Positions 61,371 through 64,000 of a DNA stretch of 64,000 bases are shown piece after piece (the stretch's first letter is position 1; each line of letters begins with the position of its first letter). The translations under genes and the position numbers were made by a program. Under the pieces are notes generated by a model, which did not search any database, was not told where the DNA came from, and saw only the letters and a list, made by a program, of their open reading frames with translations. This stretch comes from Paramecium sonneborni (lineage: Eukaryota; Ciliophora; Oligohymenophorea; Peniculida; Parameciidae): positions 94,933 to 158,932 of the forward strand of contig CAJJDN010000182.1 in the NCBI GenBank assembly GCA_905182985.1, read 5' to 3'.

Positions 61371-64000
61371 TCAATCTTTATTCTAATTTTATTCATCCTC
61401 ATCCAACAATCTTATCAATTCTAACTTTAATATTTTATGAGCTATTAGAATAGGTCTTACATTTTAGTAATCTGTTTTCTAATGTAGAATTCTCTTTTCT
61501 AATGTGAATAAAATATTCACCCATTCTTAGTATATTTCCTATGTCACAAATGGTTATAACTGAGTTAATAAACCTTGAACCTCTGATTTGTATTAACTCC
61601 ATGTTTTTACTACATTATCAAATATCTATTCAATATTTGCTTCTTTGCCAATAAAATCATTAAGAGCATTTTCAGTGAAAATTTATTGATTTACACAAAC
61701 CGACGTGAATCGATTAAATGATAAATTCTTCTCACCTTAATGAATAATATCAGCCTATTCATCAAATAAATCTAATGCATCTTAGAAATTAAATTTATCA
61801 CTTTCTATATGTCTAAACAAAGTCAAAAATTCATTATGATTGATTTTCTTATTACCATCTAAATCAGCTGCTTAAAAAGCATGAATAACAAATAATTTAG
61901 TTCTATGAGTAACATTTCTATATTTATCTAAAACCTTTGACATAAATAAATCTAAATCAACTATACCTGATTTATTTTTAGGATCACTTTCTTTTAGGTT
62001 ATCTAAATCCCCTCTTAGTTCTTTAATTTCATCCTCAGTTAACTTATTTTCAAGATGCATTTTTATATAACTATAACATATATTATAAATTTACTCTAAA
62101 GCTCTTAAATAAGGTATATAGAATTTAGATTCGCTATCACCTTAAACAATGTTGGCACCAAGACTAGTTTGACTATGAATATATTCTAATCCTGATAATA
62201 GAAATGCTGATTCTTCTTATGTGAAATTTAGATGTTCATCATGTAATAGACATAATAATCTAGCAAATAAATTAACTCTGAAAATTTGACTAAAATGAAT
62301 TACTGATAATAGAAACTATAAATATTTTTTTTCTGCTACATGTTTAAAACCATATTTATTTAGTAAGAAATTGAATACAAAAATTTGCATATCAGCTTCA
62401 CCTCCAAAAGATGTTTTTTCTAAATATATTTGAGATATTGTTCTTAATACATTCTTAACTGGCCAATAAGCAACAACCTTTTTAAATAAATGTGATTAAT
62501 CTCTTGCTTTTATAGCCAATAATACTCCAGGATGAGTTAATCTATCTATTGTTGGTATTTGCTTCATTTATCTTGTAGCAAAATTTAATCTTAATGCTCT
62601 CTATATTTTTCCTTTCCTTCTCTTCATTGCCTCTTGCTTTTTCTCTTCCTTTTCTTTCTCTTCATCTAATACATATTCTTCCTCTAAAATTTCCTTATCA
62701 TTTTAAATTTTCTTTCTTAAAGATTCAAATTCAAATAAAAATTCTTCAGCAATTTAAGTATGTGTTTTAAATTAAGTTTTCAATATATGAACAGTTAATT
62801 TTCTTGCAAATAGTAATACTTATGTTAATAATTCATTCGTTTCATTCATTTTAGCTGTTGCATTCTATGCTTTTTACTTTTATATTTAATAAAGTAACAT
62901 CAACATAGTAGTTTATTATTTTGATAAGTTAGGTTATTAATTAGATTCTATTTTATCATTCTAATCAATAAGAATTGCATTATTAAATTATTATGATTAT
63001 TATTATGATTATTATTATTATTAACCTAATTATTATGAAATACTCATCCTTTTTTTCTTTTATACCTATTTTTCTTGAGAATTAATATTTTTTTTATCTT
63101 AATTTTCATTTGATGGGAAATATCGTTAGGTATTTATTGGTACTTAGGATTGTTATAAGGGAGTTTGCTACTTTTGATTAGACTTAGCAGTGTCAGTTTT
63201 ACAAGTATTAGTTTAATTTAATTAGATACTGGCTTAGGGTGATAATTTAATTAATTTTTATGATGTTTATTATGAGTTTTATTGAGTATTATTAGAACTT
63301 GATGTTTATTACACTACTTATTTAACATTTAATAGTCTATCTGAACCAATCTTATCTATATCTTTGATTATTTTTTCAGATGTTTCTGATCTATCAAAAT
63401 GTTATCTTTTATCTTAAATGAAATCTTATTTCTTTTTACTTAACATATCTGGAGATCCTTCATCATTTTCTGGTACCTCAAATATTCTATCAATTTTCGT
63501 AATGCCTCTACTTTCGTAATCATTAATTGAAGCTTCATCTTGATGCATATTCATTTGATCACATAGTCCATCTAACCAACTCTATTATTCTAATTATTAT
63601 TTAAGTTCAAATTCTTTAAATGTATTTTCTATTTCTTAAATAGATAAAAACTTATCATATTAAGGAGACATTAATTATAAATCTGTTTGTGTCTCTATAA
63701 CACAGAGACATTTCTAAAATGTTTAAATACCAATACTATGACAAACAACAGGTAATACTTCTATTGCATCTTTTACTATTACATCTTAAATCTATTCATA
63801 TTTATTTTGTTGATTCAATTCTTTAAGTACTTAAGATAATGATAAATCTTATTCCTCTTCATCTGATTTATTCATTGAAGAATACTTATGTTAATTCTTT
63901 TTTGATAACTAATGCTTTAATTGATCTATTTCCCTCTACAAATTACCAATCATATTTGCTGCACTTTTTTATATGGTCTGTTATAAATTGATTTTATTCT
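61371..64000 (-). CDS. Large polyQ, coiled-coil and EF-hand protein (5' end beyond window)
   Basis: One continuous frame of at least ~876 codons enters from the right edge and ends at TGA 61371-61373. The visible N-terminal part has a coiled coil (MIGNLQREIDQLKHQLSKKN) and low-complexity Ser/Gln segments. A glutamine tract encoded by TAA repeats lies at about 62,950-63,025. The C-terminal half is ordered: RLTHPGVLLAIKARDQSHLF, VVAYWPVKNVLRTISQIYLE, LLSVIHFSQIFRVNLFARLL, and an EF-hand ADLDGNKKINHNEFLTLF with the acidic ligands present. Calcium binding is likely. I do not recognise the family; a structural ciliary or cortical role is possible but not shown. The internal ATG at ~62,850 could be an alternative start. 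Confidence 0.75.

Noticed and set aside
1..64000. CRISPR arrays, insertion sequences or prophage
   Set aside because: No spaced short repeats, transposase genes or phage genes were seen; the code, introns and gene set are those of a ciliate nucleus.

Overview
The window is ciliate macronuclear DNA, most likely Paramecium. It is very AT-rich. Nearly every long gene reads through TAA and TAG and stops only at TGA, so TAA and TAG encode glutamine. Dozens of gene frames are restored only by removing 20-34 nt GT...AG introns. Genes are packed closely on both strands; the gap between the importin-5 start and the proteasome stop is only 18 bp. Frames were read by eye with TGA as the only stop, so intron positions are best fits rather than transcript evidence.

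Layout. 1-5.4 kb: a gene tail, a secreted protein, a CDPK-like pseudokinase and a degenerate histidine-kinase-like membrane protein, followed by an 87-bp minisatellite. 6.1-14.4 kb: IFT122, a MORN-repeat protein, a protein kinase, transcription factor DP and a coiled-coil protein. 15-19.3 kb: a GAF-domain protein interrupted by an assembly gap with a 1.2-kb duplication, and a membrane protein. 19.5-29.2 kb: a protein kinase, an unknown protein, a SAPS (PP6 regulatory) protein, two frame-broken genes and a second protein kinase. 29.6-34.8 kb: a two-pore channel with EF-hands and a long C-terminal extension, again preceded by a gap-linked duplication. 34.8-48.8 kb: a candidate structured RNA, a CK1-like kinase, an ATG8-like protein, two tandem hybrid histidine kinases, a REEP/Yop1 protein, an acidic protein, a 14-3-3 protein, importin-5 and proteasome alpha-2. 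49-53.9 kb: a small gene, a frame-broken gene, tRNA-Arg(ACG) and a decayed NEK kinase. 54-61.3 kb: a tandem array of cytochrome P450 genes alternating with divergent coiled-coil genes. 61.4-64 kb: a polyQ/EF-hand protein running off the right edge.

The main themes are signalling (kinases, two-component proteins, 14-3-3, Ca2+ channel), cilium building (IFT122) and core housekeeping. Two features are probably assembly products: the single-N gaps flanked by perfect repeats, and many one-base slips in homopolymer runs. The most interesting biology is the fused two-pore channel, the mosaic P450 array, the candidate RNA at 34.85-35.0 kb and the decayed NEK gene.
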